From positions 620,001 to 684,000 of the forward strand of contig NZ_JAAKEJ010000001.1 in NCBI RefSeq assembly GCF_011039135.1: a DNA stretch of 64,000 nucleotides, in the 5' to 3' direction. This DNA is from Desulfovibrio sp. ZJ209. Lineage in GTDB: Bacteria > Desulfobacterota > Desulfovibrionia > Desulfovibrionales > Desulfovibrionaceae. This document shows, piece by piece, positions 34,335-43,631 of this stretch (position 1 is the first letter of the stretch; every line of letters begins with the position of its first letter). Below the pieces are notes generated by a model that was not told where the DNA came from, ran no database searches, and saw only the letters and a list, made by a program, of their open reading frames with translations. The position numbers and the translations under genes were made by a program.

Positions 34335-36084
34335 CGTCTTCTCCGCCAGCGGCCCCGGCCTCCAGTTCCGACAGGTGGGCGCGGGCAAAGTCCAGCGTGG
34401 GGTCGAGTTCCAGCGCGGCAGTGAGTTCGCGCCGCGCGTCCTGCGGCCTGCCCAGGAACTTGTAACAAATGCCCAAATTGGCGCGGTCCATGGCCGAGCC
34501 CTTGTCCAGCTTGAGCACGGCTTTGAAGGCTTCGGCCGCTTCCGCATAGCGCCCGGTCTTGTAGAGCGCTACGCCGAGCAGGTTGCCGTATTCCTTCATC
34601 TCGGGGCAGAGGCTCACCGCCTGTTCGAGCAGGGGCACCGCCTCGGCCCAGCGCCCGCGCAGGGTTCCCGCATGGGCGGCATAGAAGGCGGCAAGCCCGG
34701 CTGCCTCGGCATCGGGCTGCAAAGGCAGCGCGGCGAGGAAAAGGTCGCGCGCCTGTTCCGGCTCTTCCCGGCGCAGGGCCAGCATGCCCTGAAAAAAGGG
34801 CAGGTAGTGCGCCCCCGGCGAGAGCTCGGCGAGGGCCACGAGCCCGCGGGAAGCCGTTTCCGCATCGCAGGTCTCCGCGAGCTTGCGGCCCACGAAAAGG
34901 CCGAGGCCCTGGTTCGTGTCGCGCTCGCGGAACTGGAGGCCGGGAACGATGGTATAATGCGCGGGGATGCCGAGGGCCGGATGCGTGGTCGCCACCGCAT
35001 AAACCTCAAGGGGCTTGAGGCCGTCAATGGCGGCGAGCAGTTCGTCGCGGATGTCCGGCGCCTCCACCGAGGGCAGGCTCTCCAGGGGGATGGCCGGCCC
35101 CGCGAGCAGCCATTCCGCCTGCGCAAGCTGCGTGAACTTGGGGAGGCCCGAAGCCTCGTAACAGGCGCCAGTGCAGAAATCGCCCCCAAGCTGCGCCACT
35201 TCGGTGACGGCGCGGATGGTGGCCTTGGCCGGCGAGGAGGCCGTGCCCGCCGTGAACACGATTTCCGAGCGTTCGGGAAAGGTGGCAGGGTCCCACGCGA
35301 GCGCCCCCACGGTGGGGAGCGGCATGCCGAGCGACAGATCCTTGAGCACGAGCCGGATGCCCTCTCGGGTGAAGGCGTCCAGAAGGCCGCGCAGGGTCGG
35401 GTCTTCACAGCTGGCGGGGTCGATGGTCGGCAGGGTGGGGCGCTCACGGTCGGCAATGCAGCACACATGGCGTTCCACCAGTTCGGAGAGGCCCTGGAGC
35501 AGGGATTCCTCCACGCTGTTGCCGGCGGAGGAGCCGTTGAATTCCCCAAGCATGCGGAACCAGTCGAGCGGCAGCCAGACCGTGCGGCCGCTGGCGAGGT
35601 GCGTTGCCGGGTGGAATTCCCAGGCAGTGAGGTCCATGATGCGCCTTGCGCGCTCGACGGGCATTTTGTCGCCCACGGAAAGCAGCACCTCCTCCAGCGG
35701 CAGCAGGGCGGCCCCGAAGCGTGCCTCGGCCTCGCTCCATGTGCCGCTGAAGGTCTCGCGCGGGCGCTCCCAGAAGCTGAAAAAGGCAAAGCGCTCCATC
35801 ACTTCCATGAGCGCCGAGGCCAGCGCCTGCTCCTCCGACGAGCCCTTGCCCATCTGCTTGCGGGTGGGCATCACCGCGCGCGCGTCGCTGCCGCAAATGC
35901 CGAGGTAGACAGGGATGCCGAGGCGCCCCACGTCCACCCGGCGCGCGCCCGCAACCACGTCCAACCCGGCCCGCGCGAGGCTCGCGCGCACGCGTTCCAC
36001 GGTGACAGCCGGGCTCACGGCCTTGTCGAGGTCGCGCGTATACCCTTTGGGGCAGGCGGCGAGAAGGATGGCCGGCGTCTTCAT
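34321..36084 (-). CDS. YcaO-domain protein with C-terminal TPRs
   Basis: 587 residues. The YcaO ATP-grasp-like cyclodehydratase/thioamidation core spans about 1-400. Its two E-rich motifs are GKGSSEEQALASALMEVMER and AGNSVEESLLQGLSELVERH, with ATIRAVTEVAQLGGD further on. Residues about 415-580 form tetratricopeptide repeats (YGNLLGVALYKTGRYAEAAEA, RANLGICYKFLGRPQDARRE). YcaO enzymes activate backbone amides with ATP to build azolines, thioamides or, in E. coli, assist ribosomal protein S12 methylthiolation. No TfuA partner or obvious precursor peptide is adjacent. Overlap with a protein methyltransferase gene and proximity to prmA hint at protein or ribosome modification. Confidence 0.82.
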   Translation of the reverse strand: MKTPAILLAACPKGYTRDLDKAVSPAVTVERVRASLARAGLDVVAGARRVDVGRLGIPVYLGICGSDARAVMPTRKQMGKGSSEEQALASALMEVMERFAFFSFWERPRETFSGTWSEAEARFGAALLPLEEVLLSVGDKMPVERARRIMDLTAWEFHPATHLASGRTVWLPLDWFRMLGEFNGSSAGNSVEESLLQGLSELVERHVCCIADRERPTLPTIDPASCEDPTLRGLLDAFTREGIRLVLKDLSLGMPLPTVGALAWDPATFPERSEIVFTAGTASSPAKATIRAVTEVAQLGGDFCTGACYEASGLPKFTQLAQAEWLLAGPAIPLESLPSVEAPDIRDELLAAIDGLKPLEVYAVATTHPALGIPAHYTIVPGLQFRERDTNQGLGLFVGRKLAETCDAETASRGLVALAELSPGAHYLPFFQGMLALRREEPEQARDLFLAALPLQPDAEAAGLAAFYAAHAGTLRGRWAEAVPLLEQAVSLCPEMKEYGNLLGVALYKTGRYAEAAEAFKAVLKLDKGSAMDRANLGICYKFLGRPQDARRELTAALELDPTLDFARAHLSELEAGAAGGEDDALS

Positions 36085-36854
36085 GGCCGCTCCAGGATGC
36101 AGATAGTGTAGATGCGCCGCTGCTCCACGCCGTCTTCGTCACGGCTTTTCACACCGATCTTGCCCTCCTGCACGTTGAATGACTTGGCCGCCAGCTTGGC
36201 GAAACGGGGCTTGGCGCGGGCGAGGTCCGTGCAGAACAGGGCCTTGCCGCCGGCGGCCAGGTGGCGCTCGAGAAATTTCAGGAGCGGCCGGTGCAGGTCA
36301 TCAAGATAAAGCAGCTCGGAAGCGGCGATGATGTCGAAGCCCCCGGGAAAGCGCGCATCCTGCCCTGGCGTGGTGACATCCAGATGGCGCACCTCGATGC
36401 GGTCTTCCAGATGGTTTTTCAGCACGTTGGCCCGGGCAAAGGCGAGGGCGTCGGCCACATTGTCGCTGGCCACGATATGCGAAAATCCGTAGCGCGCGGC
36501 CACCATGCTGCAAATGGCGCAGCCCGCGCCGATCTCCAGCAGGCGCTTGCCCTCCGGCTCCTGGGTGCGGAGGAAGCGTCCGAGCACGAAGGAGCCGGGC
36601 CACACCTTGGCCCAGAGCGGCAAATCGCGCATGGGGTCATGGATGGCGCCGCGCCGCAGCAGATTATCCAGATGCCGGGGCATGTCGCGTACGGTGAGCA
36701 CGTCCAGCGTGCCGTCGTCCACCTCAAGGGGCTCAAAGTCGGCGTCAAAGGTCTTGCGGATGTCGGCGAGCAGGCCGTCGAGCTCGTTTTGCGAGGATGG
36801 AGCGGAGGAGGGCGCCGTCTCTTGGGCGGTGACAGTATGGGGAGCGCTGGGCAT
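36081..36854 (-). CDS. Class I SAM methyltransferase (METTL21-like)
   Basis: 257 residues from the ATG at 36854 with AAGGAA upstream. After a Thr/Ser/Ala-rich lead of about 35 residues it reads PLWAKVWPGSFVLGRFL, as in the lysine-methyltransferase-like family. Motif I is LLEIGAGCAICSMVAARYG and the post-I acidic region is HIVASDN. DIIAASELLYLDDLHRPLL resembles the D/ExxY-type catalytic stretch of METTL21/Nnt1-like enzymes. Probable protein or small-molecule N-methyltransferase. Overlaps the ycaO start by 4 bases and is divergent from prmA. Confidence 0.78.
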   Translation of the reverse strand: MPSAPHTVTAQETAPSSAPSSQNELDGLLADIRKTFDADFEPLEVDDGTLDVLTVRDMPRHLDNLLRRGAIHDPMRDLPLWAKVWPGSFVLGRFLRTQEPEGKRLLEIGAGCAICSMVAARYGFSHIVASDNVADALAFARANVLKNHLEDRIEVRHLDVTTPGQDARFPGGFDIIAASELLYLDDLHRPLLKFLERHLAAGGKALFCTDLARAKPRFAKLAAKSFNVQEGKIGVKSRDEDGVEQRRIYTICILERP

Positions 36855-36986
36855 GGGCTTTCCTTGGGGTTTTGGGCCCGCGCAGGGCCGTCGGGGCAGG
36901 AGCCTACAGCGGACAGGGCCGTAAATCAATGCCTTGCCAATGGTGCCGCAAGGACGCATGCTTCCGGCAGCAACCAGGAGGCACAC

Positions 36987-37856
36987 ATGCCTGAAACGGA
37001 TACGCCGGCCCTGTTCCGGCTCGAGATCATTGCGGAAGACGAGGATTTCGACCGCGTGAGCGGCGTGCTCGCGCTCGAAGCGGCCTTCGGCTGGGAGGAG
37101 GAAAGCCTCCCCGGCGGCGAAACGCGCTTCACCGTGCATTGCGAATCGAAAGAACATCTCCGTCGGCTGCGGGAGCAGGTGGTTCTCACCGCGCCGCAGG
37201 CGGGGACGAGCCTCACCCGCGTGGAGAAGCAGGACTGGCTCGCGGCGTGGCGGCTGTTTTTCACGCCTGTGCTGTGCGGCTCGCGCTTTGTGGTGCTCCC
37301 GCCGTGGCTTGCCGGCACGGAGGACTTTCCGGGCCGCATCCCCATCCTCATCGAGCCCAAGAGCGCCTTCGGCACCGGGCATCACGCCACCACGGCCTTG
37401 TGCCTCTGCGTGCTTTCCGAATTGCTGGACGCCGGGCGCGTAAAGGCCGGCCAAACCTTTCTCGATCTGGGCACGGGCTCGGGCATCCTTGGCATCGGCT
37501 GCGCCAAGAGCGGTCTTGGCGGCGCAGGGCTCGACATTGATCCGCTGGCGGTGGACAACGCGCGCGAAAACCGGGCGCTCAACGGCGTCGCCCCCGCTGC
37601 CTTCGTCATCGACGCCGGCAGCGTGGACGCGGTGGCCGGCCGCACATTCGACCTCGTGCTCGCCAATATCCTCGCCCGGCCGCTCATGGAAATGGCGCCG
37701 GCCGTTGCCGCTGCGCGGGCGCCCGGCGGCTGTCTCGTGCTCTCCGGGCTCCTGGAAAGCCAGGCCGATGCGGTGGAAGCCGCCTATCGTGAACAGGGGC
37801 TGCCCAAGGCGCGGCGCAGCATCGACGGCGAATGGTGCGCGCTCGTATGGGAGTGA
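36987..37856 (+). CDS. prmA: Ribosomal protein L11 methyltransferase
   Basis: 289 residues from the ATG at 36987 (AGGAGG). An N-terminal substrate-recognition domain is followed by IPILIEPKSAFGTGHHATTALCL, the PrmA signature. Motif I is TFLDLGTGSGILGIGCAKSG, LGGAGLDIDPLAVDNARENRA is next, and DLVLANILARPLMEM is the NxxL-type motif. It trimethylates lysines and the N-terminus of L11. Length close to the E. coli 293. Confidence 0.92.
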   Translation: MPETDTPALFRLEIIAEDEDFDRVSGVLALEAAFGWEEESLPGGETRFTVHCESKEHLRRLREQVVLTAPQAGTSLTRVEKQDWLAAWRLFFTPVLCGSRFVVLPPWLAGTEDFPGRIPILIEPKSAFGTGHHATTALCLCVLSELLDAGRVKAGQTFLDLGTGSGILGIGCAKSGLGGAGLDIDPLAVDNARENRALNGVAPAAFVIDAGSVDAVAGRTFDLVLANILARPLMEMAPAVAAARAPGGCLVLSGLLESQADAVEAAYREQGLPKARRSIDGEWCALVWE

Positions 37857-37960
37857 GTTGACATGGCCGGCCCGCTGGTGCAGCCTTTTTAGAGGCGGTG
37901 GCAAGGTGCCACCCCGCAAAACTTCAAGAAGAACTTTAAGCCTCAGGGAGGAGAAGAGCT

Positions 37961-38464
37961 ATGGATACCGTGACTTTTCAGGGCACGCCCCTGCACCTCA
38001 TGGGCAAGCAGCCAAAGGTTGGCGCACCCGCGCCGGACTTCACCCTGACGGCCAATGACCTCACGCCGCGCACGCTCAAGGATTTTGCCGGCAAGATCCT
38101 CGTGCTCGCCTGCGTGCCCTCGCTTGACACCCCGGTCTGCGACCTCGAGATGCGGCACTTTAACAACGCGGCGGCCAAACTTTCCGACAAGGTGCGCATC
38201 GTGGCCGTGAGCCGCGACCTGCCCTTTGCGCAGGCTCGCTGGTGCGGCGCGGCCAATGCCAAGGCCGTGGAGACGCTTTCGGATTACAAGGAGGGCGGCT
38301 TCGGCCTCGCCTATGGCGTGCTTATCGAGGAGTTGCGCCTGCTCGCGCGGGCCGTCTTTGTGGTGGCCCCGGACGGCACGCTCACCTATAGCCAGGTGGT
38401 GCCGGAAATGACCCATGAGCCGGATTATGCCGCCGTGCTCGACGCCGTGAAGGCGCTTTCCTGA
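37961..38464 (+). CDS. tpx: Thiol peroxidase
   Basis: 167 residues. Starts with MDTVTFQGTPLHLMGKQPKVG. The peroxidatic cysteine is in VPSLDTPVCDLEMRHFN (about residue 60) and the resolving cysteine in FAQARWCGAANAK (about residue 94), giving the atypical 2-Cys Tpx pattern. It reduces alkyl and hydrogen peroxides with thioredoxin, useful to an anaerobe meeting oxygen. Shine-Dalgarno GGGAGGAG is present; a weak TTGACA lies at 37858. Confidence 0.93.
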   Translation: MDTVTFQGTPLHLMGKQPKVGAPAPDFTLTANDLTPRTLKDFAGKILVLACVPSLDTPVCDLEMRHFNNAAAKLSDKVRIVAVSRDLPFAQARWCGAANAKAVETLSDYKEGGFGLAYGVLIEELRLLARAVFVVAPDGTLTYSQVVPEMTHEPDYAAVLDAVKALS

Positions 38465-38548
38465 TTGCGAAGCTTCCCGCACAGCGCCCGGGGCGTGCCG
38501 AACATCCGGCGCGCCCTTTCTTTTTGAAATTCCCAAAATTCCGTGATT

Positions 38549-41500
38549 CTACACGTCGAAGAGCATTTCGAGGTCTTCACGCGTAAGGGACTTCCACGTG
38601 TCCTGCCCGGGGATGATGGCCTCGGCCACGCCGCGCTTGGCCTCCTGCAGCTTGAGGATCTTTTCCTCCACCGTGTTCTGGCAGATGAGCTTGTAGGAAA
38701 AGACCTGCCGCGTCTGGCCGATGCGGTGGGTGCGGTCCGTGGCCTGGCTTTCCACCGCCGGGTTCCACCACGGGTCGTAGTGGATGACGTAATCTGCCGA
38801 GGTAAGGTTGAGGCCAGTGCCGCCCGCCTTGAGCGAGATGAGGAAAATGGGGATGTCCGGGCTGTTGTTGAACCTGTCCACCTGCTCGAAGCGGTCCTTG
38901 CTTGCGCCATCGAGATAGCAGAAGGGCATCTGCGAAAATTCCAGCCATTGCCGGATGATGTGCAGCATCTGCACGAACTGGGAAAAGACGAGCACTTTGT
39001 GGCCGCCCTCCACGATTTCCGTCACCATGTCCTTGAAGGCGTCGAACTTGCCCGAGGGCAGGTTGTTGGAAAAGCCCGGCAGGTCCATCTTGAGCAGCCG
39101 CGGGTGGCAGCAGATCTGCCGGAGCTTGAGCAGGGCGTCGAGGATGGACATCTGGCTCTTGGCGAGGCCCTTTTCGTCCACGTCGGCAAGCACCTGCGCG
39201 CGCAGCTTGCGCGCGAGGGCGGAATAAAGCTCGGCCTGGGCCTCTTCCAGCGCGCAGCAGGTGACGCTCTCCACCTTGGGTGGCAGGTCCTTGGCCACTT
39301 CGGCCTTGGTGCGCCGGAGAATGAAGGGGCGCACGCGCGTGCGCAGGTAATCGAGGGTCTCGGCGTCGCCGTCCTTGATGGGCTTGACGATGCCCCGCTG
39401 GAAAGCATGCTGCGAGCCGAGAAAGCCCGGCATCAGGAACTCGAAGAGCGACCAGAGCTCAAAGAGGTTGTTCTCGATGGGCGTGCCCGAGAGGCAGAGG
39501 CGCATGCGGGCGTTGATGCGGCGCACGGCGCGGGCCGTGATGGTGTTGGGGTTCTTGATGTTCTGGGCCTCGTCCAGGATGACGGTGTTGAACTCGTGCT
39601 TCTCGATCTCCTCAAGGTCGCGCCGCAGGAGGGCATAGGTGGTGATGATGAGGTCGGAGCTCTCGATATGCTTGAACATGCCCTCGCGGCGCGTGCCGTA
39701 GATGATGAGCCGCCTGAGCCTGGGCACGAATTTTTCCGCCTCGCGCTCCCAGTTGGGGAGCACCGAGGTGGGCACAACGATGAGGTTGGGGCCTTTGGGA
39801 TGGCTCTCCACCATATATTGGATGAAAGCGAGCGTCTGCACCGTCTTGCCGAGGCCCATCTCGTCCGCGAGGATGCCGCCGAAGCCGTATTCCGACAGAA
39901 AGTTCAAGTAGGAGAGGCCCTGCGTCTGGTAGCCGCGCAGGGAAGCGTTGAGCCCCTTGGGCGGCGCGATGGGCCGAACCTCGCGGAAGGAGCGGATCTT
40001 CTCCCTCAGCTTGTTCCAGAACGAATCCGTGGTGGCGCCGGGCAGGTCTTCCAAAAGGCTGTCGAGCACCGGGGCCTCGAACTGCTTGAACTTCTGCTGC
40101 GGCGGCTTGCTCGGGTCGAGCCCGAGGGCCGTGAGCTTGTGCGAGAGCTTTTCGAGCCACGCCTCGGGCAGACTCGTATACGAGCCGTCCTTCAACTGCA
40201 CATAGCGCTTGCCGCGCGCCCAAGCCTTCCAGATCTTTTCCAGCGGCAGGGACTGGCCCTCGTAATCCACGGTAATGTCGAGCGAGAACCACTTTTCCTT
40301 TTCGTTGCTCGTGACCTGCGCCGTGATGGTGGACTTGGCCGTGCGCATCTTGTAGCGCGAGAGCGCTTTCTCGCCGTAAACGCGGTAATTTTCCACAAGG
40401 CGCGGATAACTGTCGAGCAGGAAGGCGATGGCCTCTTCCGGCTCCAGAAACCAGAGCTTGTTGGAACGCGCCTGAAAGTCCATGCCCGCAAGCTCGTTCA
40501 TGAGCTGGGCTTCCTCGTCCTGGTGCCGGCGCACGAGGTAGGTCTGGCCCTCGTAGGTGTAGCTGCCGGTCTGGAAGTCGGGGTTCGGGCCGGGCAGGGT
40601 GAACTCGCCGTGGCGCGTCTCGTAGATATTGTCGATCTCCAGCGTGAGCAGGCTGCCTTCCTCATCGAGAAAGAGCTTGGGATTGTAGGTCGCCGGCTGG
40701 AAGACGGGCTCCATGAGCTTGAGGAATTCCTGCGGCTCGTAGAGCTCGGACGAGGGCAGGCGCGTCCACACGCGGTCGAGAAATTCCGAGATCTCCTCGT
40801 GCGGCACCACGGGCCGGTCATGGATGAGGTTATGCACGAGGGAGGGGTACAGACCCGTCTGCACGGGATAAAAATTGTGCTGGTAGCACACCCAGAGGGG
40901 CATTTGCCCGTGGAAGGTTATGGGGCAGTCGTCGCCGGCCTCGTTTTCATCCTTGCCGGGGCGGATGGGGAGCGGCGCCCGGCCCTCGCGCTTGAGCAGC
41001 ACCTCGAAATGGAAGCCCGCGTCGTCCAGGCGGGGCTTGAGCTTGAGCGCAAAGGGCGCGCTCTCGATGCGGCAGGGCTTGTCCGTGTCTTTCCAGAGCA
41101 GGTAGTATTCCTTGCGCACGGCCCAGAAAAACCAGGAGGTGAGCCCGTCGGGGATCTCCACACGATGGCCGTAATAATCGAGATGCTGGCCTATCTGCCG
41201 CGCCACATGCGGGAGCTGGGGGGAAAATTCGCTCCAGTCCGGGTTCTGGATGATCTGCTGGAGCGTCACCTCGGAGTGGACGCTGGAGAGGCCCGACTTG
41301 TTCTGCCGCCCGCGAAAGAAGGACACGAGCAGGCGCCCGGGCTCGGGCTCGAAACGAAAGATGAGATAATGCCGCCCCGGCTCGGGCTCCATCTCGGTGG
41401 AGAAGAAGTTGCGGAAGCTCTGCTTCCAGTCGGCGAGCGGCGCGGGCAGGTCTTCGGCCTCGCCCTGCTCCTTGCAGAGTTCCTCCACAAGGCGCAGCCC

Positions 41501-41788
41501 GAGGGCGGCCACATGGCGGCACACGCCGGAAAAGGCGTCCGAGCAGTTGCACTGCTGGCGCGCGCTCCTGTCGGTGATGGTGAAGCTCAGGGAGGGGGTG
41601 TAGACCTGCAAATCCTCCCCCTGGATGACGCCCTGCACGTCCCAGGTCTCGCCTTCCTGGATATTAATTTTTTGCACCCCGCCCTCGGAGAGGATATAGT
41701 ACGCCGCATCGCGGATATATTCCGGGACACTGTCATGCAGGAAGGTCTGGCACATTTCCCTGACGACATTCTGCTCTGAACGGCTCAT
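38549..41788 (-). CDS. SNF2-family helicase with SWIM zinc finger
   Basis: 1079 residues from the ATG at 41788 (GAGGGG upstream). An N-terminal SWIM finger C-x-C...C-x-H (QQCNCSDAFSGVCRH, about residues 77-91) precedes a long SNF2-associated region. The helicase core has motif I ILADEMGLGKTVQTLAFIQY (about 670-690), Ia LIVVPTSVLPNW, II VILDEAQNIKNP, III LSGTPIENNLFELWS, and V/VI ISLKAGGTGLNL and ATDRTHRIGQTR. Such bacterial Swi2/Snf2 proteins remodel DNA-protein complexes, for example RNA polymerase in RapA-type enzymes. Single-gene unit, convergent with tpx. Confidence 0.9.
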   Translation of the reverse strand: MSRSEQNVVREMCQTFLHDSVPEYIRDAAYYILSEGGVQKINIQEGETWDVQGVIQGEDLQVYTPSLSFTITDRSARQQCNCSDAFSGVCRHVAALGLRLVEELCKEQGEAEDLPAPLADWKQSFRNFFSTEMEPEPGRHYLIFRFEPEPGRLLVSFFRGRQNKSGLSSVHSEVTLQQIIQNPDWSEFSPQLPHVARQIGQHLDYYGHRVEIPDGLTSWFFWAVRKEYYLLWKDTDKPCRIESAPFALKLKPRLDDAGFHFEVLLKREGRAPLPIRPGKDENEAGDDCPITFHGQMPLWVCYQHNFYPVQTGLYPSLVHNLIHDRPVVPHEEISEFLDRVWTRLPSSELYEPQEFLKLMEPVFQPATYNPKLFLDEEGSLLTLEIDNIYETRHGEFTLPGPNPDFQTGSYTYEGQTYLVRRHQDEEAQLMNELAGMDFQARSNKLWFLEPEEAIAFLLDSYPRLVENYRVYGEKALSRYKMRTAKSTITAQVTSNEKEKWFSLDITVDYEGQSLPLEKIWKAWARGKRYVQLKDGSYTSLPEAWLEKLSHKLTALGLDPSKPPQQKFKQFEAPVLDSLLEDLPGATTDSFWNKLREKIRSFREVRPIAPPKGLNASLRGYQTQGLSYLNFLSEYGFGGILADEMGLGKTVQTLAFIQYMVESHPKGPNLIVVPTSVLPNWEREAEKFVPRLRRLIIYGTRREGMFKHIESSDLIITTYALLRRDLEEIEKHEFNTVILDEAQNIKNPNTITARAVRRINARMRLCLSGTPIENNLFELWSLFEFLMPGFLGSQHAFQRGIVKPIKDGDAETLDYLRTRVRPFILRRTKAEVAKDLPPKVESVTCCALEEAQAELYSALARKLRAQVLADVDEKGLAKSQMSILDALLKLRQICCHPRLLKMDLPGFSNNLPSGKFDAFKDMVTEIVEGGHKVLVFSQFVQMLHIIRQWLEFSQMPFCYLDGASKDRFEQVDRFNNSPDIPIFLISLKAGGTGLNLTSADYVIHYDPWWNPAVESQATDRTHRIGQTRQVFSYKLICQNTVEEKILKLQEAKRGVAEAIIPGQDTWKSLTREDLEMLFDV

Positions 41789-41928
41789 CTTCCCCTCGCG
41801 GACGCGGCGCTCCCCCTTGCGGAACGGGGGCCGTTCCGCCACTCGGGAATGCGCGGGCATCTGAAGTTCACGAATTGGGATTCTTTAGCACACCTTCCGC
41901 GGCACATGCAACTATCACCTTGCGAACC

Positions 41929-43608
41929 ATGAAAAAATTTTCCCTGCTCCTCCTCGCAGTCCTTCTGGCGGGCCTTTTGCGGCCCATCGTGTGCGAATTT
42001 TCACAGGCGCTGGGCGCCTCCGGGGGGCCCGAAGAGCTCCCCGTGGAGGCCGGCGACCTCACCCCGCAGGACAGCGGGGAGAAGCCCGTGGACGGCGGCC
42101 GCATCTTTTTCGGCACCATCGGCGAGGCCTCCAATCTCATTTCCTACCTCACCACGGATTCCGCCTCGCACGAAGTGGCGGAACTGCTCTTTGTGGCGCC
42201 CCTGCGCTACAACAAGGATCTCGAGCCCGAGCCCTGGGCCGCGGAGCGCTGGAGCATGGAAGACGGCGGCAAGCGCATGCGCTTCACCCTGCGCAAGGGC
42301 ATCCTGTGGGAGGACGGCACCGAGCTCACGGCCGAGGATGTGGCTTTCACCGTGCGCGTGATCACGGACCCGGCCACGGCCAGCCCCTATGCCGAGGATT
42401 TTTCGCGCATCAGGGAACTGCGCGTGGTCGACCGCTACACCTTCGAGGCCGTGTATGACGAGTTTTTCGCGCGCGCCGTGGCCTCGTGGATGAGCCCCAT
42501 CCTGCCGAAGCACATCCTTGAGGGGCAGAACATCCGCGCGACGCCCTTTGCGCGCAGGCCCGTGGGCGCCGGCCCCTACCGGCTGAAAGCGTGGGACGCC
42601 GGCAGCAGCATCACGCTCGCCGCGTCGCCCACCTATTTCGACGGGCGCCCGCATATCGACGAGGCCGTGTACCGCATCATCCCGGACGACGCCACCATGT
42701 TCATGGAGACGCGCGCCGGGCGGCTCGACGTGATGAACCTGAGCCCGCTCCAGTACCTGCGCCAGACCTCGGGGCCCGTGTGGGAGCGGGAATTCCACAA
42801 ATACCGCTATCTCGCCTCGGTATATGTCTTTCTCGGCTTCAACCTGGAGCATCCCTTTTTCAAGGACGTGCGCGTGCGCCGGGCGCTCTCGCTCGCCATC
42901 GACCGCCACGCCCTCGTCAAGGGCGTCCTGCTGGGGCAGGGGGTGGCCGCATTCGGCCCCTACAAGCCCGGCTCCTGGGCGGCGCACCCCACGCTCAAGC
43001 CTGTTGTCCAGGATGTGGCCGAGGCGAAGCGCCTGCTCGCCGAGGCGGGCTTCACGCCCGGCAAGGACGGGATGCTCAGGCGCGACGGCAGGCCCTTTGC
43101 CTTCAGCATCCTCACCAACCAAGGCAATGAGCAGCGCATCCTCACCGCCACCCTCATCCAGAGCCAGTTGCGCGCCATCGGGGTGGACGCGCGCATCCGC
43201 ACGGTGGAGTGGGCGGCCTTCATCCGCGAATTTGTCAACAAGGGCCGCTTCGACGCCGTCATCCTTGGCTGGACCATCCCGCAGGACCCGGATATTTTCC
43301 AGATCTGGCATTCCTCGCAAGCCCATGACGGCGGCCTGAACTTCATCCATTACATGAACCCGCAGGTGGACGGCCTGCTGGAGCAGGCGCGCACCACGCC
43401 CGACAGGGCAAAACGCGCCGCCCTCTACGCCCGCGTGCAGGAGATCCTCGCGGACGAGCAGCCCTATTGCTTCCTGTTCGTGCCCTATGCGCTGCCCGTG
43501 GTGCAGCGGCGCTTCATGGGCATCGAACCGGCGCTCGCTGGCATCATGTACAATTTTGAAAAGTGGTGGGTGCCCAGGGCCCTCCAGCGGCATGCGCTGG
43601 CGCCCTAG
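41929..43608 (+). CDS. Peptide ABC transporter substrate-binding protein (SBP family 5)
   Basis: 559 residues from the ATG at 41929, the start that places the signal peptide MKKFSLLLLAVLLAGLLRPI first; a TTG 54 bases upstream is possible. The SBP_bac_5 fold shows EPWAAERWSMEDGGKRMRF, TLRKGILWEDGTELTAEDVAF, GAGPYRLKAWDAGSSITL and DVRVRRALSLAIDRHALVKG. It captures oligopeptides or nickel chelates in the periplasm. No permease or ATPase is adjacent. DppB/DppC-type permeases lie about 15 kb away (58972-60851) and may be its partners. Confidence 0.88.
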   Translation: MKKFSLLLLAVLLAGLLRPIVCEFSQALGASGGPEELPVEAGDLTPQDSGEKPVDGGRIFFGTIGEASNLISYLTTDSASHEVAELLFVAPLRYNKDLEPEPWAAERWSMEDGGKRMRFTLRKGILWEDGTELTAEDVAFTVRVITDPATASPYAEDFSRIRELRVVDRYTFEAVYDEFFARAVASWMSPILPKHILEGQNIRATPFARRPVGAGPYRLKAWDAGSSITLAASPTYFDGRPHIDEAVYRIIPDDATMFMETRAGRLDVMNLSPLQYLRQTSGPVWEREFHKYRYLASVYVFLGFNLEHPFFKDVRVRRALSLAIDRHALVKGVLLGQGVAAFGPYKPGSWAAHPTLKPVVQDVAEAKRLLAEAGFTPGKDGMLRRDGRPFAFSILTNQGNEQRILTATLIQSQLRAIGVDARIRTVEWAAFIREFVNKGRFDAVILGWTIPQDPDIFQIWHSSQAHDGGLNFIHYMNPQVDGLLEQARTTPDRAKRAALYARVQEILADEQPYCFLFVPYALPVVQRRFMGIEPALAGIMYNFEKWWVPRALQRHALAP

Positions 43609-43631
43609 GCGCGGGAGACGGGGAAGGCCGT

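Noticed and set aside
37858..37886. TTGACA upstream of tpx as a promoter
   Set aside because: No acceptable -10 hexamer at 16-18 bases; mentioned only in the tpx entry.
38543..41779. A 1078-codon open frame on the plus strand
   Set aside because: It is an exact antisense shadow of the SNF2 helicase gene. The protein is His/Arg/Gly-rich with no motif, a known effect of GC-rich codon use.
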